Counted from the first letter of the stretch, positions 7,576-16,819 are shown. The stretch is 64,000 bases of DNA from CALCKU01 sp964534845 (GCA_964534845.1 CAZHPV010000001.1:1-64000), one strand, 5' to 3'. Notes: generated from the letters alone by a model not told the origin. Made by a program: numbers and translations.

Positions 7576-9207
7576 ATGGATGAGCGTTATGATTATGTCA
7601 TTATAGGGGCTGGCTCTGCCGGCTGTACTTTGGCTAATCGTCTCTCTGAAGACCCCGACAAAACCGTCTGTCTCATCGAGGCGGGTGGCACGCATAAGCA
7701 TTTCTCTGTGTCTACACCCGGTCTGGCCATTTTGAACATGGTGTTCAAAAAGCGCAATTGGGGCTATGAAACTGTGCCGCAAAAAGGTCTGGGCGGGCGG
7801 CGCGGCTATCAACCGCGTGGCAAGGTTTTGGGCGGCTCCTCTTCGATTAATGCTATGATTTATATACGTGGTCACAAAGCCGATTATGACGCTTGGGCGG
7901 CCTTGGGCAATAGGGGGTGGTCATTTGATGAGGTTCTACCCTATTTTAAGAAATCAGAGAATTTTGAACCGGACTCAAAGAGTGCGGATAAAGAGTATCA
8001 CGGCAAGGACGGTCTGCTCAATGTAGCGGCGCTGACTTATGATAGTCCGCTAAATGATAATTTTCTTGAAGCGGGTCGCCAATTACAAATGCCGATGACG
8101 AATGATTTTAACGGCGCAAAGCAGGAAGGCCTTGGCCGCTATGAGGTGACACAAAAAAACGGCGCGCGTTGGTCAACGGCAAAGGCCTTTTTAGAGCCCG
8201 CTATGGAGCGTCCAAACCTTAAAGTACTCACAGGCTGTTTGACTGAAAAAATTATTGTCGATAATGGACAGGCCAAAGGCGTGCAGGTACGCCAAGGCAA
8301 GCAGAGCCGGACTCTTTCTGCGCGCCGGGAAGTCATCTTATCTGCGGGGGCTTTTGGTTCGCCGCAAATCCTTTTATTGTCCGGTATTGGCGCTAAGGAA
8401 AATCTGGAACCGCACGGAATAAAACAAGTGCATAACTTGCCCGGAGTCGGCGAAAATCTCCAGGATCATATTGATTGGGTTGGGGGATATAAAAGTCGTT
8501 CACTTGATAGTTTAGGGTTTTCTATCAGGGGTACGCTAAACGCTGTGAGAGATGGCTTTCGGTTCAATAAGAAAAAACGCTCCGGCATTTTTACGAGTAA
8601 TTTAGCGGAAAGCGGCGGGTTTTTATATGTTGATAAAAGCGAACCTTCACCGGATTTGCAATTCCATTTTGTCGTTGCCCTTGTTGATGACCATGGCCGC
8701 AAGCTGCATTGGGGACATGGCTATAGCTTACATGTTTGCGTGTTGCGGCCGAAAAGCCGCGGGCGGGTGACGTTGCAAAGTGCAGACCCGACAATAGCGC
8801 CTTTGATAGATCCAGCCTTTCTTGAAGACGAGCGCGATATGGAAAAGTTATTGCAAGGCGCGAAGTTGGCGCAGCGTATATTACAAGCCCCAGCCTTTGA
8901 GCCTGTGAAAGGTAAACCCGTTTACGGAACAGAAGCGACAGATGATACGACATTGCGCGCGGATATTCGCGCGCGCGCCGATACAGTTTATCATCCCGTT
9001 GGGACCTGTAAAATGGGCCAGGATGACATGGCTGTGGTCAATGAGAGATTACAGGTACACGGCTTAGAAAATTTACGTGTGGTGGATGCCTCTATCATGC
9101 CTAACCTCGTCTCCGGTAATACAAATGCGCCGGCGATCATGATCGCGGAGAAAGCGGCAGATATGATAAAGGAAGACGCAGCTATTGCCCGACAAGCCGC
9201 GCAATAA
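7576..9207 (+). CDS. GMC-family FAD oxidoreductase, choline/alcohol dehydrogenase-like (543 aa)
   Basis: A glucose-methanol-choline oxidoreductase that would oxidise an alcohol to an aldehyde with FAD. The dinucleotide-binding motif (IIGAGSAGCTLANRL, residues 9-23), the first GMC signature (GKVLGGSSSINAMIYIRG) and the second (GAFGSPQILLLSGIG) are all present. The C-terminus has the catalytic His of YHPVGTCKMG and the Asn of SGNTNAPAIMIAEKAADMI. AAGGACAATAA precedes the ATG. The stop is immediately followed by the start of a NUDIX gene, so the two form an operon. Length and motifs match BetA-like enzymes, but no betaine genes are nearby, so choline is only one of many possible substrates. Confidence 0.92.
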   Translation: MDERYDYVIIGAGSAGCTLANRLSEDPDKTVCLIEAGGTHKHFSVSTPGLAILNMVFKKRNWGYETVPQKGLGGRRGYQPRGKVLGGSSSINAMIYIRGHKADYDAWAALGNRGWSFDEVLPYFKKSENFEPDSKSADKEYHGKDGLLNVAALTYDSPLNDNFLEAGRQLQMPMTNDFNGAKQEGLGRYEVTQKNGARWSTAKAFLEPAMERPNLKVLTGCLTEKIIVDNGQAKGVQVRQGKQSRTLSARREVILSAGAFGSPQILLLSGIGAKENLEPHGIKQVHNLPGVGENLQDHIDWVGGYKSRSLDSLGFSIRGTLNAVRDGFRFNKKKRSGIFTSNLAESGGFLYVDKSEPSPDLQFHFVVALVDDHGRKLHWGHGYSLHVCVLRPKSRGRVTLQSADPTIAPLIDPAFLEDERDMEKLLQGAKLAQRILQAPAFEPVKGKPVYGTEATDDTTLRADIRARADTVYHPVGTCKMGQDDMAVVNERLQVHGLENLRVVDASIMPNLVSGNTNAPAIMIAEKAADMIKEDAAIARQAAQ

Positions 9208-9915
9208 ATGGCTCGAAGTGTAAGTTCAAAACCTGAGGAACCGGATCAGCCTGCGCCGCTCATACCGGCTGCGACAGTCATCTTGCTTCGTGATAGCCCA
9301 GCGGGGCTTCAGGCTCTTATTTTACGGCGTAACCGAGCCTTAAAGGCTTTTGGCGGGGCGTGGGTTTTTCCGGGGGGTCGGGTTGACGGCTCCGATAATC
9401 CCGGCGGTACTGAACTCGAACGTGCCCGCGCGGCGGCAATACGCGAGACATATGAGGAAGCCGGTCTGGATATTTCGGGAGAAATCCTGTCCCCCCTGTC
9501 TCAGTGGATTCCGCCGGTCGAAGAAAAACGCCGGTTTTCGACTTGGTTCTTTGTGGCCCGTGCGCCGGACCGCCCGGTTAGAATAGATGAGGGCGAAATT
9601 CACGACTATCAATGGATTGCCCCGTCCGAGGTTATGCGGCGCACACCGGACCCCGCCCTGTCCGTTATGCCGCCTACATTTATATCCTTATTTGAACTGA
9701 CCCCGTTTGACACCGCCACGCAAGCCTTCGAGACTTTAGCGAAAAGAGAACCGGAAAGATTTGAAACTAAATTCAAACCGACAGCTGAAGGGTATATCGC
9801 GCTTTGGCCCGGGGATGTTGATTACGGTGCGGCCGACATTCAAAAAGAGACCGGGCCTTACCGACGTCTTGTCGCAAGCCGAGAAAACTGGACTTATCTG
9901 AGAACACCGAACTGA
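9208..9915 (+). CDS. NUDIX hydrolase (235 aa)
   Basis: A NUDIX pyrophosphohydrolase. The Nudix helix is present as RARAAAIRETYEEAGLDI, preceded by a longer than usual loop (GGRVDGSDNPGG). The core REUXEEXGU is intact. The N-terminus (ATVILLRDSPAGLQALILRR) is the typical first strand, and FPGGRVD precedes the box. The C-terminal 70 residues form an extra domain, and the layout resembles the mammalian NUDT19/RP2-like group. It starts one base after the GMC stop codon. Substrate unknown; CoA or acyl-CoA derivatives are known for the related group. Confidence 0.88.
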   Translation: MARSVSSKPEEPDQPAPLIPAATVILLRDSPAGLQALILRRNRALKAFGGAWVFPGGRVDGSDNPGGTELERARAAAIRETYEEAGLDISGEILSPLSQWIPPVEEKRRFSTWFFVARAPDRPVRIDEGEIHDYQWIAPSEVMRRTPDPALSVMPPTFISLFELTPFDTATQAFETLAKREPERFETKFKPTAEGYIALWPGDVDYGAADIQKETGPYRRLVASRENWTYLRTPN

Positions 9916-9997
9916 TAATTCTTCCGTGTTGTAAGCCTAAATCATTTGCATGGTTCCAAGGCTTCGCGATAGGTTGGCCTGGTGAGAGGATGAGCTG

Positions 9998-10735
9998 TTG
10001 CGCGATTTAAAAACTTTACCGATAGCTGTTTTGTTATGGATCAGTATGGGTGCGTTGACAGCGTGTCAGCCTCAGCAGGACCTACCGGTTGTAGCGCCCG
10101 TTCAGATTGAGCCACCAGCCTATGTTAGCGATGACGCCAAATCCTATTACCGCCAACGCATACCCGAAATTGCTGGTCAGGCGCCTTTGGTGGGCGGGGT
10201 TTTGTTTCTCGGGGATAGCCTGATTGAAGGGGGGAATTGGAGCGCACTCTTTCCGGGAGTGGAAAGCCGTAATCACGGAATCGGATGGGATACATCCATA
10301 GGCGTAAAAAAGCGTCTCGCATTGGTTGGCGTGCATAATCCGAAACAAATTTATATTATGATCGGGGCCAATGATATCGGCTATGAAAAAACAAGCGCGG
10401 AGATTGTCGAAAATATTGCCAGTATCTCTCTTCTGTTAAGAGAAAAGCACCCCTTTGCCCAAATATATGTGCAAAGCCTTCTGCCCCGTCAAATAGAAAT
10501 GGCCCAAAATATTGCGGCCATAAATGAAGAGTTAAAAACCCGTCTATTGGACGATGCGTTAAAAGATAAGGATATAGAATATCTGGACCTAACCTCGCAT
10601 TTTATATCTGAGCTTGGCGGTTTGCGCGCTGACCTTACTTATGATGGTTTGCACCTTAATGAAAATGGGTATGCCGTTTGGGCAAGCTTGATTGGGCGTA
10701 GGGTGACACGGACATCTAGCAAAGGGGGGCCGTGA
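9998..10735 (+). CDS. SGNH/GDSL-family hydrolase lipoprotein (245 aa)
   Basis: A membrane-anchored esterase or acetylhydrolase of the SGNH fold. The lipobox LTAC (C23) follows a short signal sequence. Block I is FLGDSLIEG with the nucleophile S74, block III is MIGANDIG with N125, and block V is YDGLHLNENGY with D216 and H219. Block II is read as NHGIGWDTS. The start is TTG at 9998, supported by GAGAGGA seven bases upstream. The +2 residue after the cysteine is Gln, which by the Lol rule favours the outer membrane. Substrate unknown; polysaccharide or lipid deacylation is typical of the fold. Confidence 0.85.
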   Translation: MRDLKTLPIAVLLWISMGALTACQPQQDLPVVAPVQIEPPAYVSDDAKSYYRQRIPEIAGQAPLVGGVLFLGDSLIEGGNWSALFPGVESRNHGIGWDTSIGVKKRLALVGVHNPKQIYIMIGANDIGYEKTSAEIVENIASISLLLREKHPFAQIYVQSLLPRQIEMAQNIAAINEELKTRLLDDALKDKDIEYLDLTSHFISELGGLRADLTYDGLHLNENGYAVWASLIGRRVTRTSSKGGP

Positions 10736-10828
10736 TAGAGGCGTTAAACCGGGCTTGGCGATCGGGCCAATATAATATAGCTGTTGATTTCGTCAGTTTT
10801 CGCAAATCTAAACTCTGAAAGGTCTGAC

Positions 10829-12064
10829 ATGTTTGATGGATTAAAGACCTATAGGGATGATCCCATTGAAAGCACGTTTCGGCGCTTACAGGAAGATCAA
10901 CGCCCGGATCTTGTCAATCTCAGCATTGGTGTTTTTAGGAATGCGCGCGGAGAGGTACCCCTTATGAATGTGGTCAGGCAGGCCGAACATTTGGTACTCG
11001 ACCAGCTCGTGACGAAATCTTACCTGACGCCAGCTGGAAATGTGAAGTTTTGCGAGGCGGTTTCAGAACTCCTCTTAGGGCTGGGGCATAAAGCTGTATT
11101 GGAAGGGCGCGTGCGCATGGTGCAAACGCCCGGCGCAGGATCGGCCTTGCGGGTAGCGGCTGAACTGACCCGCTCCCTTAACCCGGACGCCGCCATCTGG
11201 TTTAGTGATCCGGTGTGGAGCCATCAGGTCGACTTTTTTAAAGCCGCTGGCCTGAATATAAAATATTACAGCTATTATGACCGGGAAAGCCAAACACTGG
11301 ATTTTACCCAAATGCTCCAAAGCTTAGAAGCGGCCAAGGCGGGTGATATTATTGTTTTACACGGTGCCTGTCATAATCCGACCGGGGAAGATTTAAGCTT
11401 TGCCCAGTGGCAGTCTTTAAGTGAGCTTATGCGACTGCGCTCGCTTATACCCTTGGTGGATATTGCCTATCAGGGTTACGGTGAGGGCTTGGAGGAAGAC
11501 GCGGCGGGTCTGCGCTATATGGCGACCCAGTTTCCCAATATGCTTATTGCCTATTCCGCTTCGAAGTCTTTTGCCGTTTACCGTGATCGTGTTGGCGTCC
11601 TCTTTATGATTACGCCTGAGAGCGGCAAGCCTGCCGAGCTTATGTATAACCACCTCACCGATATTATTCGCTCGCTCTATTTTATGCCACCGGACCGCGG
11701 CGCAGAAATCGTAGCAACGATTTTGAACGATGTGGACTTACGGGCCCGCTGGCAATCCGAACTTGCCGGGATGCGCGCTCAGGTAAAACAGATAAGGCAA
11801 ATGGCTTTTGAAGCTTTGAAAACCCACCAACCGGATTGGAACTGGTCAAATATTACGCGCCAAAAGGGGATGTTTTCCTGTCTGCCAATCACAGAGCCTG
11901 AGCGCTTAAGGCTCGAGCAGGACAAAGCGATTTATCTCCTACCTGACGGACGGTTGAATTTCGCTTCGCTCTCAACGGATAATCTGGATTATGTTGCAAG
12001 TTCTCTGGGAGAGTATTTAAAGCCTGTTGAAACGCCCTCGCTTGGCATGCGGGCCCCTGCATAA
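10829..12064 (+). CDS. Class I aminotransferase, aspartate/aromatic type (411 aa)
   Basis: A PLP-dependent aminotransferase of the AspC/TyrB group. The start MFDGLKTYRDDPIESTFRRL is typical, with GAAAGG six bases before the ATG at 10829. GACHNPTGEDLSFAQW carries the cofactor-binding Asn. SASKSFAVYRDRVGVL carries the Schiff-base Lys and the phosphate-binding Arg. TPGAGSALRVAAELTR is the PLP phosphate loop. The final DGRLNFASLS is the substrate-carboxylate region, and NFASL differs from the usual NxAGL. The likely reaction is transamination of aspartate or aromatic amino acids with 2-oxoglutarate. It stands alone between the SGNH gene and a convergent lipoprotein gene. Confidence 0.9.
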   Translation: MFDGLKTYRDDPIESTFRRLQEDQRPDLVNLSIGVFRNARGEVPLMNVVRQAEHLVLDQLVTKSYLTPAGNVKFCEAVSELLLGLGHKAVLEGRVRMVQTPGAGSALRVAAELTRSLNPDAAIWFSDPVWSHQVDFFKAAGLNIKYYSYYDRESQTLDFTQMLQSLEAAKAGDIIVLHGACHNPTGEDLSFAQWQSLSELMRLRSLIPLVDIAYQGYGEGLEEDAAGLRYMATQFPNMLIAYSASKSFAVYRDRVGVLFMITPESGKPAELMYNHLTDIIRSLYFMPPDRGAEIVATILNDVDLRARWQSELAGMRAQVKQIRQMAFEALKTHQPDWNWSNITRQKGMFSCLPITEPERLRLEQDKAIYLLPDGRLNFASLSTDNLDYVASSLGEYLKPVETPSLGMRAPA

Positions 12065-12080
12065 AGAAAGATAGCCGCTA

Positions 12081-12998
12081 TTATACATCCGTGTCTATTG
12101 GTGATAGATTAGGATTTTTGATAACATTTGGCGTTACCTCAAGGCTAGCCTCTACTGGCCGTCCGTCTTCGGTTTCCTCACCTATTTCTCCGCTCTCGGG
12201 TTCTTCCGGCGGGGTATCATCTTCCAGTATATCAGCCCCGTCATCCACGCTTAGGTCCTGACTTATCGTCAGGGCTAATTTCTTGGCCGCTATTTCCATT
12301 TTTCCAGCTAACTCTTCCTCGGACATTTGCCCCCATATTTCGCCATTTTCAGTCTTTGATCCGTCCTCAATCCCAACAGGAATTATGGCTCTGAATTGAT
12401 TGCGGTAAATATTGTCTTCAACCTCGATTATATTATCTTGATCGGGTTTTTCTTTATAAGGGGATAGGGCGGGGTTTACAGGAAAAACCATAACTCTTGA
12501 TGTGACATTCAAAGCGTCAAATTTTGGTGTGAAGGCATAGGTCGCGTCGATAAACATAACGGCGTCAGCGTCTGATTGTCGAATATAGGCCGCGCGAAAC
12601 CCTTGGGGTTCTTGGCGGATAATTTTTAGATCATCTGAACCCTCAAACCCGCTCTCGGCCAAAGCTTGGCTTAACTGCGCATTCAATTCCTCAGTATAGT
12701 CATGATCCGCCATGGTATCGAGCATGGGGGCCATAATCTGATTTGCCTTATAGTTTCGATAACTGTTTAACCCAATATCGATTAGGACCGGAACGAAGTG
12801 ACCTTGCACATAGGATGACAGTTTTGAAACATTTATATCGGCCTTAAGTTCTCTTTGTTTTGAAATCAGAACACTATCCATTGATTTGATTAATGCACGG
12901 GCTTCAGGGTCAATATGATTATAAGCGCGTGTTGTTGTACAGGCCGACATAAAGAGTACAGCGACGATTAGGCCCCAGGTTTTTACTATGCTATGCAT
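12081..12998 (-). CDS. Putative lipoprotein of unknown function (305 aa)
   Basis: Not recognised. A lipoprotein signal ends in FMSAC (C20), followed by TTTRAY. The body is a mixed alpha/beta domain with LKIIRQEPQGFRAAYIRQSDADAVMFID, a pattern of the periplasmic lipoproteins that sense or scaffold envelope components. The last 70 residues are acidic and proline-rich and probably disordered. The ATG at 12998 is preceded by GAAGGG. It is convergent with the aminotransferase gene with 16 nt between stops. A cell-envelope role is inferred only from export. Confidence 0.75.
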   Translation of the reverse strand: MHSIVKTWGLIVAVLFMSACTTTRAYNHIDPEARALIKSMDSVLISKQRELKADINVSKLSSYVQGHFVPVLIDIGLNSYRNYKANQIMAPMLDTMADHDYTEELNAQLSQALAESGFEGSDDLKIIRQEPQGFRAAYIRQSDADAVMFIDATYAFTPKFDALNVTSRVMVFPVNPALSPYKEKPDQDNIIEVEDNIYRNQFRAIIPVGIEDGSKTENGEIWGQMSEEELAGKMEIAAKKLALTISQDLSVDDGADILEDDTPPEEPESGEIGEETEDGRPVEASLEVTPNVIKNPNLSPIDTDV

Positions 12999-13150
12999 AT
13001 CTCAACCCTTCAGAGAAACTCCGTATGCAGGATAGCCTCTGGTCTAGAGATAAGGCAAGTGTGAGACGCAGTTCGGTTGCAGGCGAATTCTGGGCGCTGT
13101 GCATGGATATTGAGCGCTCGAAAAGTCCAGGAATATTACGAGGATTTTTA

Positions 13151-13181
13151 AGTGTCCTAAATCGCCTAAAATAAGCCGCTC
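13151..13181. repeat. Copy 1 of a hairpin-like direct repeat
   Basis: AGTGTC-TAAA-TCGCC-AAA-TAAG is shared with 14070-14100 (26 of 32 columns by hand alignment, two 1-nt gaps). This copy has lost the perfect palindrome of the second one. It lies upstream of the 252-aa gene. The rest of 12999-13243 shows no gene. Confidence 0.5.
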
Positions 13182-13243
13182 AGCCTTTACTGGACAGAAA
13201 ACAGGAAAGCGCTATGTTCTCTTTAAAGAATTAGGGGCGTGCA

Positions 13244-14002
13244 TTGTTACTTCGTAGAATCACTCAACATGTGAAAGACCAGAATTGGTTCGCCGTCGCG
13301 CTCGATTTTTTGATCGTCGTCGTCGGTATTTTGATCGCTTTTCAAATAAATGCCTGGTCGGACCGGCAGGCAGATAAACGGTCATTAAATACCGCGTTGA
13401 AACTTCTTCAGGACGAAATTAAGGCCAACATTACCACGCTCGAAACCACGTCAAAGCTCCATTCAGACATTGCAACCGCAGGCAAAGACTTATTGCAAGT
13501 GGTTCGTGACCCGGAACTCAACACGGTTCCTATGGAGCTGATCGGTAAGGTTTTTGTCGATGGATACACAACTGATTATTCGCTCAGCGCGTTGACCTAC
13601 GTTCTTAATCGGCAACCTTTTCAAAACACGCAAAACAGTGAGCTGCGAAAAGCCATTTCCACATTACCTGCAGTATTTGAGGATGCGCTGGATGATGAAA
13701 GACTCTCGATCCGCCTGCTGGATGATCGGTGGGTTCCTTATATCAGTCAGCATGTTCCCGTCGAACAATTCTGGAATGAAGTCTTCGAACTTAGGGATTG
13801 GAATTTTGATGTGTCGACGACACGGCCTTCTGATTACGCCATAAACTCCACGTTAGAATTCAAACAGCTCGCCTCGACCATGGAATTTCAAAACGAGGTC
13901 GTCAATCGCATGGGTTATCAAGCGTTGGTTTTGCAGGAACAGCAAACCCTGCGTGATGCACTCGAAACTGCTTTGGGTTTGATCGAGGAGGAATTGGATT
14001 AA
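13244..14002 (+). CDS. Single-pass membrane protein, 'RRITQHVKDQNWFAVALDF' family (252 aa)
   Basis: One transmembrane segment is near the N-terminus (about residues 17-37, DFLIVVVGILIAFQINAW). Its motif VVVGILIAFQINAWSD is shared with the DUF6090-type proteins known from Bacteroidetes and with a marine alphaproteobacterial group. Residues 40-250 are a mainly helical soluble domain. The start is TTG at 13244, preceded by TTAGGGG. The stop overlaps the ATG of a decayed tandem copy (TAATG, 14000-14004). Function unknown; the family often occurs as adjacent paralogues. Orientation of the soluble part is not clear. Confidence 0.75.
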   Translation: MLLRRITQHVKDQNWFAVALDFLIVVVGILIAFQINAWSDRQADKRSLNTALKLLQDEIKANITTLETTSKLHSDIATAGKDLLQVVRDPELNTVPMELIGKVFVDGYTTDYSLSALTYVLNRQPFQNTQNSELRKAISTLPAVFEDALDDERLSIRLLDDRWVPYISQHVPVEQFWNEVFELRDWNFDVSTTRPSDYAINSTLEFKQLASTMEFQNEVVNRMGYQALVLQEQQTLRDALETALGLIEEELD

Positions 14003-14070
14003 TGCGCCTGCGTTCCCTCACAAAACACATCCGCGACCCGAACTGGTTCGCAAACTATCATGAAATCTGA
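14002..14070 (+). pseudogene. Truncated tandem paralogue of the 252-aa membrane protein (22 codons)
   Basis: An ATG that overlaps the previous stop opens a 22-codon frame: MRLRSLTKHIRDPNWFANYHEI, read as two segments. Its first 17 residues (RLRSLTKHIRDPNWFA) match the N-terminus of the upstream gene product (LLRRITQHVKDQNWFA), including the NWFA motif. The transmembrane part is missing. The stop is directly followed by the second copy of a hairpin repeat. This looks like the remnant of a tandem paralogue after deletion. Confidence 0.65.
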
Positions 14071-14100
14071 GTGTCTTAAAATCGCCCAAATAAGACACTC
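14070..14100. repeat. Copy 2 of the hairpin repeat, perfect 10-bp palindrome
   Basis: GAGTGTCTTA (14069-14078) and TAAGACACTC (14091-14100) are exact inverted repeats around a 12-nt loop (AAATCGCCCAAA). A diverged copy is at 13151-13181, upstream of the 252-aa gene. The stem starts in the stop codon of the remnant and could act as a terminator or REP-like element. Confidence 0.6.
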
Positions 14101-14141
14101 GAGTCCATTTTTACCGTTCCACCGATGTGTGACGTTTGGGA

Positions 14142-16061
14142 TTAAAGTGCGTTTTGGGCGGTGAATTGTAATTTGGCCAGACGGGCATAAAGGCCTTTGT
14201 CTTTGACCAGACTGTCATGTGTGCCCGTCTCGACTATCCGGCCGTCGTCCATAACAAATATACGGTCCGCTTTGCGCACTGTGGCGAGACGGTGGGCAAT
14301 GATGAGCGTTGTCTTGTCTTTGGACATGATATCGAAAGCCTTTTGCACAGCCAGTTCGCTTTCCGCGTCCAGTGCACTTGTTGCCTCATCGAGGAGTAAA
14401 ACCGGCGCGTCGCGCAAGATAGCGCGCGCAATAGCAATGCGTTGGCGCTGACCACCTGATAAGGTCGTGGCGGCTTCTCCGAGATCGGTATCATAGCCAT
14501 TCGGTAAGGCCATTATGAAATCATGGGCAAAGGCGGATTTTGCTGCCGCAATGACGTCCGCATCGCTTGCGCCTTCGCGACCATAACGGATATTTTCCAT
14601 CGCCGTTCCGGAAAAGAGCGGCGTGTTTTGTTGTACTATGGCAAAGCTTTGTCTGAGCGCTTTAGGGTCAAAGGCCGTGATTGGCACCCCGTTAATCTGT
14701 ATCTCGCCTTTTTGAACATCATAAAAGCGCAGCAAGAGTTGAAACATGGTAGATTTTCCGGCCCCTGACGGTCCGACCAGTGCAATGGTTTCCCCCGGGC
14801 GAATATAACAGTCAATGTCATGCAAAGCCTGAATATCGGGGCGCGCAGGATAGGCAAAGGAGACAGCCTTAAAGTTGAGGGTCTCTATTGTTTCAGGAAA
14901 GGCTAGCGGATTGGGCGGAGCGAAAATATCCGGTTCTTCTTCGAGCAATTCCATGACCCGCTCTGTCGCGCCTGAGGCCCGTAAAAATTCTGTCCATGTG
15001 CCGGTTAGAAAGCCGGCGCTGGAAATGACCTGAAAGGCATAAAAGGCGAATTGGGTGATAGCCCCGCTTGTCATGCCCGACTGTCCATTCGTGTCTTTGG
15101 CATTGATGACTTCAAGCGATCCATACCAGATCATGGCTATCATGCCGGACATGCCCAGTCCGAAAATCAAAAACGTCATGAGCGCTCTTACGGCTATGCG
15201 TTTTTTATGATCGCTAAAGGTTTGCTCAACAGCATAGGAGAAATCACGACGTTCTTTGGCTTCACGGGTAAAAGCTTGAACGGTTTGAATGGCCGACAGG
15301 CTTTCACTGGCGCGCGATGAGGCTTTGGCCAGATTGTTCTGGCTGGAGCGCGAAAGCGTTCTAACGCGGCGTCCGATCAAAATCACAGGGAGTAACGTTA
15401 ACGGGCCAATGGCCAAAATCATAAAAGTCAATTTCGGATTAATAATGAACATGGCGATAATCGCCCCTAACGACCCGACAATATGGCGCAAGGCAAATGA
15501 GAAAGAGGACCCGATGATCGACTCGATGAGTGTGGTGTCCGTGGTGAGCCTTGAAAGCACTTCGCCTGTATGGACGCGTTCATAAAACTCCGTACTAAGC
15601 TCGGTGAGTTGGGCGTAGACATTCATGCGCAAATCCGCAATCACCCTTTGGCCTAACATGGATATGAAGTAAAACCGCAGAGCCGCGAAGACGGCGGTTG
15701 CTAGCCCAATGACGATGCCAAACTTAAAATAGGACCCCATTTGCGTACTGCTGCCTATAGCATATTTTTGGCAATTTGGTGCAATTTCACCGTCGCCGAA
15801 AAATCCACAATCAATAATGACCCGAAAGGCAAAGGGTAGGGCCAGATTCAATAATGAGGCCAAGGTTAGGCAGATGAAGAAAAGTGTAACGATGAGGCGG
15901 TAGCGCCCGATAAGCGGCAGAAGTTTTCGCAAGGGCTGAACGGAACGAGCCTTGGCGCGCTTATTCTTATCCAGCTCTATAGTTTTGGCCAGAATAGCGC
16001 CGCCTGAGCGGTTTTCATCTATGGGATGCGCGTCCGTTTCAGTCATAATCGCGTGGCTCAT
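14142..16061 (-). CDS. ABC-type exporter, fused permease/ATPase, MsbA/ABCB-like (639 aa)
   Basis: A half-size ABC exporter with a type I transmembrane domain (about residues 50-360, six predicted spans) fused to an ATPase. Walker A is GPSGAGKST (430-438), the signature LSGGQRQRIAIARA starts at 534, Walker B is VLLLDEATS (about 554-562), and the switch His is in IIAHRLAT. The first 45 residues are a hydrophilic extension. Homodimerisation is expected. Family members export lipids, peptides or drugs, so lipid A-related transport is possible but unproven. It is a single gene on the minus strand. The start at 16061 has a weak ribosome site, and ATG 16046 is an alternative. Confidence 0.92.
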   Translation of the reverse strand: MSHAIMTETDAHPIDENRSGGAILAKTIELDKNKRAKARSVQPLRKLLPLIGRYRLIVTLFFICLTLASLLNLALPFAFRVIIDCGFFGDGEIAPNCQKYAIGSSTQMGSYFKFGIVIGLATAVFAALRFYFISMLGQRVIADLRMNVYAQLTELSTEFYERVHTGEVLSRLTTDTTLIESIIGSSFSFALRHIVGSLGAIIAMFIINPKLTFMILAIGPLTLLPVILIGRRVRTLSRSSQNNLAKASSRASESLSAIQTVQAFTREAKERRDFSYAVEQTFSDHKKRIAVRALMTFLIFGLGMSGMIAMIWYGSLEVINAKDTNGQSGMTSGAITQFAFYAFQVISSAGFLTGTWTEFLRASGATERVMELLEEEPDIFAPPNPLAFPETIETLNFKAVSFAYPARPDIQALHDIDCYIRPGETIALVGPSGAGKSTMFQLLLRFYDVQKGEIQINGVPITAFDPKALRQSFAIVQQNTPLFSGTAMENIRYGREGASDADVIAAAKSAFAHDFIMALPNGYDTDLGEAATTLSGGQRQRIAIARAILRDAPVLLLDEATSALDAESELAVQKAFDIMSKDKTTLIIAHRLATVRKADRIFVMDDGRIVETGTHDSLVKDKGLYARLAKLQFTAQNAL

Positions 16062-16146
16062 GCCATACTTTAGTGCATGTGACTAGGATTTATTGATCGG
16101 GTATGGAAACGGGAGATTATGTCCGCGCGGTGGCGCGCCAATTAAG

Positions 16147-16650
16147 TTAGCTTGCACGCAAATCGCAGGCGGGCGCTGTCTGGAAATTGGCGGCTTCATC
16201 CTGTGTGACGATTTTAAGTTTCGGCGTAGCCTGTACGGCATATTTGACTTCGACGATAACCGATTGAGACAATATAGGGCCTCTTTTTGCCGCTGTTTTT
16301 CGCTCAGACATATAGAGCGTTGATATGTTCTCGCTCACCGCTGTCGCGCATTTATGCGCCGGTCCGGGCATTTGGGCATTATCGCCAAAACGGGTTCCAT
16401 TTATTGCGCCGCTTTTTCGTACATTAACCTCAAAATCTCCAAGGCTATCTTGGGCAATAAGAGCGAAAGGCGCATTTGAGGTTACAACAAATCTGGCTAT
16501 ACCGGCCTCATTCCCGATTTTAACGGCAACTGCTTTTTGCGGGACTGAAAATGAAACGCGGTCAATTATTTGCGCCGCAGCCGGTAGTGTGGCACCTAGG
16601 GTACCTATCTCAAGGGCGAAAAGGGCGGCAATGATATAGCGTTTCTTCAT
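16147..16650 (-). CDS. Secreted protein of unknown function (167 aa)
   Basis: Not recognised. A clear signal peptide (MKKRYIIAALFALEIG, cleavage about AAA-Q at residue 26) is followed by a beta-rich domain with two cysteines about 55 residues apart (HKCATAVSE and PACDLRAS), which could form a disulfide. The product is probably periplasmic or surface-exposed. The ATG at 16650 has a weak ribosome site. An inverted repeat carrying two GANTC sites lies 18-38 bp upstream. It is divergent from queC. No function can be inferred. Confidence 0.7.
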   Translation of the reverse strand: MKKRYIIAALFALEIGTLGATLPAAAQIIDRVSFSVPQKAVAVKIGNEAGIARFVVTSNAPFALIAQDSLGDFEVNVRKSGAINGTRFGDNAQMPGPAHKCATAVSENISTLYMSERKTAAKRGPILSQSVIVEVKYAVQATPKLKIVTQDEAANFQTAPACDLRAS

Positions 16651-16667
16651 GGGACACTTTCTAATTT

Positions 16668-16688
16668 GATTCGCGTATTAGGCGAATC
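16668..16688 (-). promoter_or_regulatory. Inverted repeat GATTCGC-N7-GCGAATC with two GANTC sites
   Basis: GATTCGC (16668-16674) and GCGAATC (16682-16688) form a perfect 7-bp inverted repeat. Each arm carries a GANTC, the target of the alphaproteobacterial CcrM methylase. It lies 18-38 bp upstream of the secreted-protein start. Operator or methylation-sensitive element is inference. Confidence 0.4.
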
Positions 16689-16819
16689 CGTTTCAAAAAA
16701 TGTGCCAATCCATTTTTCTTGGCGATATTATACCGAGAGCCGTATTTGTGTTTGCCGCCAATGGGGCTGGTCAGACGTCAAAATCTGATATAACAGGCCA
16801 GCGATAATACATCAGGAAA

